Assembly: GCA_945952045.1 (NCBI GenBank)
Contig: CAMFHE010000024.1
Location: 1-64,000 of the forward strand
DNA length: 64,000 nucleotides
Direction: 5' to 3'
DNA from: an uncultured Rhizobium sp.
Lineage (GTDB): Bacteria > Pseudomonadota > Alphaproteobacteria > Rhizobiales > Rhizobiaceae
The translations under genes were made by a program, and so were the position numbers. The number at the start of each line of letters is the position of its first letter. Positions within the stretch are counted from its first letter, which is position 1. Positions 62,384 to 64,000 of this stretch are shown here, piece after piece. The notes under the pieces were generated by a model that worked only from the letters and a program-made list of their open reading frames with translations, did not search any database and had not been told where the DNA came from.

Positions 62384-63541
62384 TTATGACCGCGTCAAAT
62401 AGGACGCGACGATGCGCGCGCCCGCTTCGCCGGGGGCAACCGGCGTCGACAACGTTTGCCAGAGGGCATCGAAGCCTTCGAGTGCAGCCCGCCGTTCGGT
62501 TGTATCGGTCGAAAGCCGTTCCAACCAGCGAGCCAAGCGACCGGCGCGCACCATCTCGTCGAAATATTCCGGCACCAGCGGATAGTCTATGATGATGTTC
62601 GGCAATGCCGCGCTCCAGATCTTTAGCCGGCTTCGGAAGAAGCGCATCAGCCAGTCGGCCTTGTAGATCGAGACCGTCGGCACGCCGGCAAGGCCGAGTT
62701 CGAGGATGACCGTTCCGGACGCCGCCAGCGCTGCATCGGCTTGCGCCAATGCGCCCCACTTCTCCGCCGGGCCAACGAGCAAGAGCGGCGGATCGCTTTC
62801 ACTCGCCAGAATCGATCGCACCAGCGCTTCCTGGCGCGGGACGGTCGGCAAGATAAATTCGTAAGGACCGCCGCGCTCGCGCAGCATGCGCGCGGTTTCC
62901 AGCATCACTGGGAGCAGCGCGCGGATCTCGCCGCCGCGAGAGCCAGGCAAAAGCAGGATACGCTTTGACACGGGCATGCCCGCCGCCATCCGTTCGGCCC
63001 GCTGTCTTCGAACCGCAAGGATATTTTCATCCGCCGTCAGGCGATGGCCGACGAATGTGGTTTCCGGTCCGCCAAGACGGCGCATCACCGCGGGCTCGAA
63101 TGGCAGCACCGCCAGAACATGGTCGACATAGCCGAGCATCTTCTGCGCCCGGTATTCCTTCCACGCCCAAACGCTCGGGCAGACATAGTTGACGACCGGC
63201 AGATCCGGCAAAGCTTTTTTCACCCGTCGCGCAACGCGATGGGTGAAATCCGGACTGTCGATAATGAGGAGCACATCCGGCCGTGCCCGGATGATGGCGT
63301 CGGCCGTTTCGCGAATGCGCGACAGCAGTTTTGGCAAACGCGCCAGTACCTGCGTCACGCCCATGATCGATAATTCACTGTAGTCGAACAGCGAGGTAAG
63401 ACCTTGCGCCTGCAATGCCTCGCCGCCTACGCCGATAAGGTCTACGGGCTCTGGAGCGATCCGCTTGAGGGCAGCGACAAGATCGCCGCCGAGCAGATCG
63501 CCCGACACTTCCCCGGCAATCACGGCGACCTTGTATGTCAT
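62384..63541 (-). CDS. lpxB: Lipid-A-disaccharide synthase
   Basis: Joins UDP-2,3-diacylglucosamine and 2,3-diacylglucosamine 1-phosphate to the lipid A disaccharide, on the cytosolic face. 385 residues from the ATG at 63541; the longer frame to 63613 runs into lpxI. It has VIAGEVSGDLLGGDLV near 7-22, DVLLIIDSPDFTHRVARRVK near 88-107, PSVWAWKEYRAQKM near 122-135, LLLPGSRGGEIRALLPV and ASGTVILELGLAGVPTVSIYKA near 290-311. Every LpxB block is there. The stop-start junction with lpxI is TGAGATG, so the two are coupled. Confidence 0.95.
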   Translation of the reverse strand: MTYKVAVIAGEVSGDLLGGDLVAALKRIAPEPVDLIGVGGEALQAQGLTSLFDYSELSIMGVTQVLARLPKLLSRIRETADAIIRARPDVLLIIDSPDFTHRVARRVKKALPDLPVVNYVCPSVWAWKEYRAQKMLGYVDHVLAVLPFEPAVMRRLGGPETTFVGHRLTADENILAVRRQRAERMAAGMPVSKRILLLPGSRGGEIRALLPVMLETARMLRERGGPYEFILPTVPRQEALVRSILASESDPPLLLVGPAEKWGALAQADAALAASGTVILELGLAGVPTVSIYKADWLMRFFRSRLKIWSAALPNIIIDYPLVPEYFDEMVRAGRLARWLERLSTDTTERRAALEGFDALWQTLSTPVAPGEAGARIVASYLTRS

Positions 63542-63542
63542 C

Positions 63543-64000
63543 TCACATCCACCTGTCGCCAAGACCGCGGTCGATCCCGCAGACGAACATGCCGAATTCA
63601 TCGGCGCGTGCAATCATCGCTTCGCGCTCAAGCACCAGCGCCCGGCCAGCTTCGATGGCGATACCGGCAAGGCCGGCTGCATGGGCATTTTCGACCGTCG
63701 AAATACCGATGGACGGCAAGTCGGCGCGCACATCCTGCTGTGGTTTGCACAACTTGACCAGCACGCCCTTGCGACGACGGGAAATCCGTCCCTCCTCCCG
63801 CAAAGACTGAACGCGATCCAGCATCCGGTCCGTGCCTTCGACCCCTTCGAGCGCGACGACGCGACCGCCGACGCTGACGGCGCCCTGCCCGACGTCCAGT
63901 TCGCCCAGAGCAATAGCGGCGCGCGCGGCGCGTTCGATATCATAGCGATCGTCAGCGCTCGGGCCATGGCGACCGTAATTGCCGGTATGCGCTAAAAGAT
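63543..64000 (-). CDS. lpxI: UDP-2,3-diacylglucosamine hydrolase LpxI, C-terminal part
   Basis: Only the 3' portion lies in the window; the 5' end is beyond 64000. Residues visible include TGNYGRHGPSADDRYDIERA, ELDVGQGAVSVGGRVVALEG, GTDRMLDRVQSL and the C-terminal GVLVKLCKPQQDVRADLPSIG and GISTVENAHAAGLAGIAIE, the LpxI pattern. It makes lipid X from UDP-2,3-diacylglucosamine, the alphaproteobacterial replacement for LpxH. It ends one base before the lpxB start codon. Confidence 0.9.
   Translation of the reverse strand, partial: LLAHTGNYGRHGPSADDRYDIERAARAAIALGELDVGQGAVSVGGRVVALEGVEGTDRMLDRVQSLREEGRISRRRKGVLVKLCKPQQDVRADLPSIGISTVENAHAAGLAGIAIEAGRALVLEREAMIARADEFGMFVCGIDRGLGDRWM

Noticed and set aside
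1-64000. CRISPR array, insertion sequence, prophage, rRNA or riboswitch
   Set aside because: No regularly spaced repeats, transposase, phage structural gene or known RNA fold was recognised on reading the window. Weak elements could be missed without a search.

Overview
The window looks like a piece of a Rhizobiaceae chromosome (Rhizobium/Agrobacterium type; genus level is inference). Coding DNA is GC-rich with strong third-position bias, so most long antisense frames are shadows. The gene set fits this group: phosphatidylcholine synthase, class II DAHP synthase, an MlaE permease fused to a STAS domain, malic enzyme fused to a phosphotransacetylase-like domain, the order gyrA-coaD-ppiA-ppiB-queA-tgt, an LpxI/LpxB pair and a possible CtrA box.

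Layout. 1-9.3 kb: a partial HerA-like ATPase, a LysE exporter, a GNAT protein, murI/trmJ, a FUSC membrane protein, a secreted protein divergent from icd, and two small genes. 9.4-17.8 kb: a minus-strand housekeeping block (gyrA, coaD, two cyclophilins, a small DMT protein, queA, tgt) with three membrane microproteins on the plus strand between coaD and gyrA. 18-21.7 kb: the ycjX/ycjF pair and two small exported proteins. 21.8-25.9 kb: a four-gene Mla-type lipid transport operon. 26-39 kb: the DgcA epimerase, an MFS carrier, an LpxH-like phosphoesterase, malic enzyme, a DUF2865-type protein, a CHASE4-GGDEF protein, a TolB-like propeller, an LtaS-like phosphoglycerol transferase, a possible winged-helix protein and a GFA protein. 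39-54.4 kb: DAHP synthase, glutathione reductase, rpiA, gph, a BMP-family nucleoside-type ABC importer, quinone reductase, pcs, a UbiH-type hydroxylase, an AEC carrier and CcdA.

The accessory-looking part is 54.5-62 kb. tRNA-Lys(UUU) is followed by a gene-free, A/T-richer stretch of 545 bp with a 16-bp palindrome and a CtrA-like box. It leads into a DUF4214 protein with two diverged copies of a module I do not recognise. Then come a D-2-hydroxyglutarate dehydrogenase-type FAD/Fe-S protein, a FadR-type GntR regulator and a cupin resembling DMSP lyases but with altered metal ligands. The window ends in lpxI-lpxB, with lpxI cut by the edge.

Short intergenic palindromes with GCATTT...AAATGC ends recur at several places, often at gene 3' ends. 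I saw no CRISPR array, insertion sequence, prophage, rRNA or riboswitch. The least explained items are the duplicated-module DUF4214 protein and its leader, the cupin next to the GntR regulator, the repeats between icd and its divergent neighbour, and the microprotein cluster.
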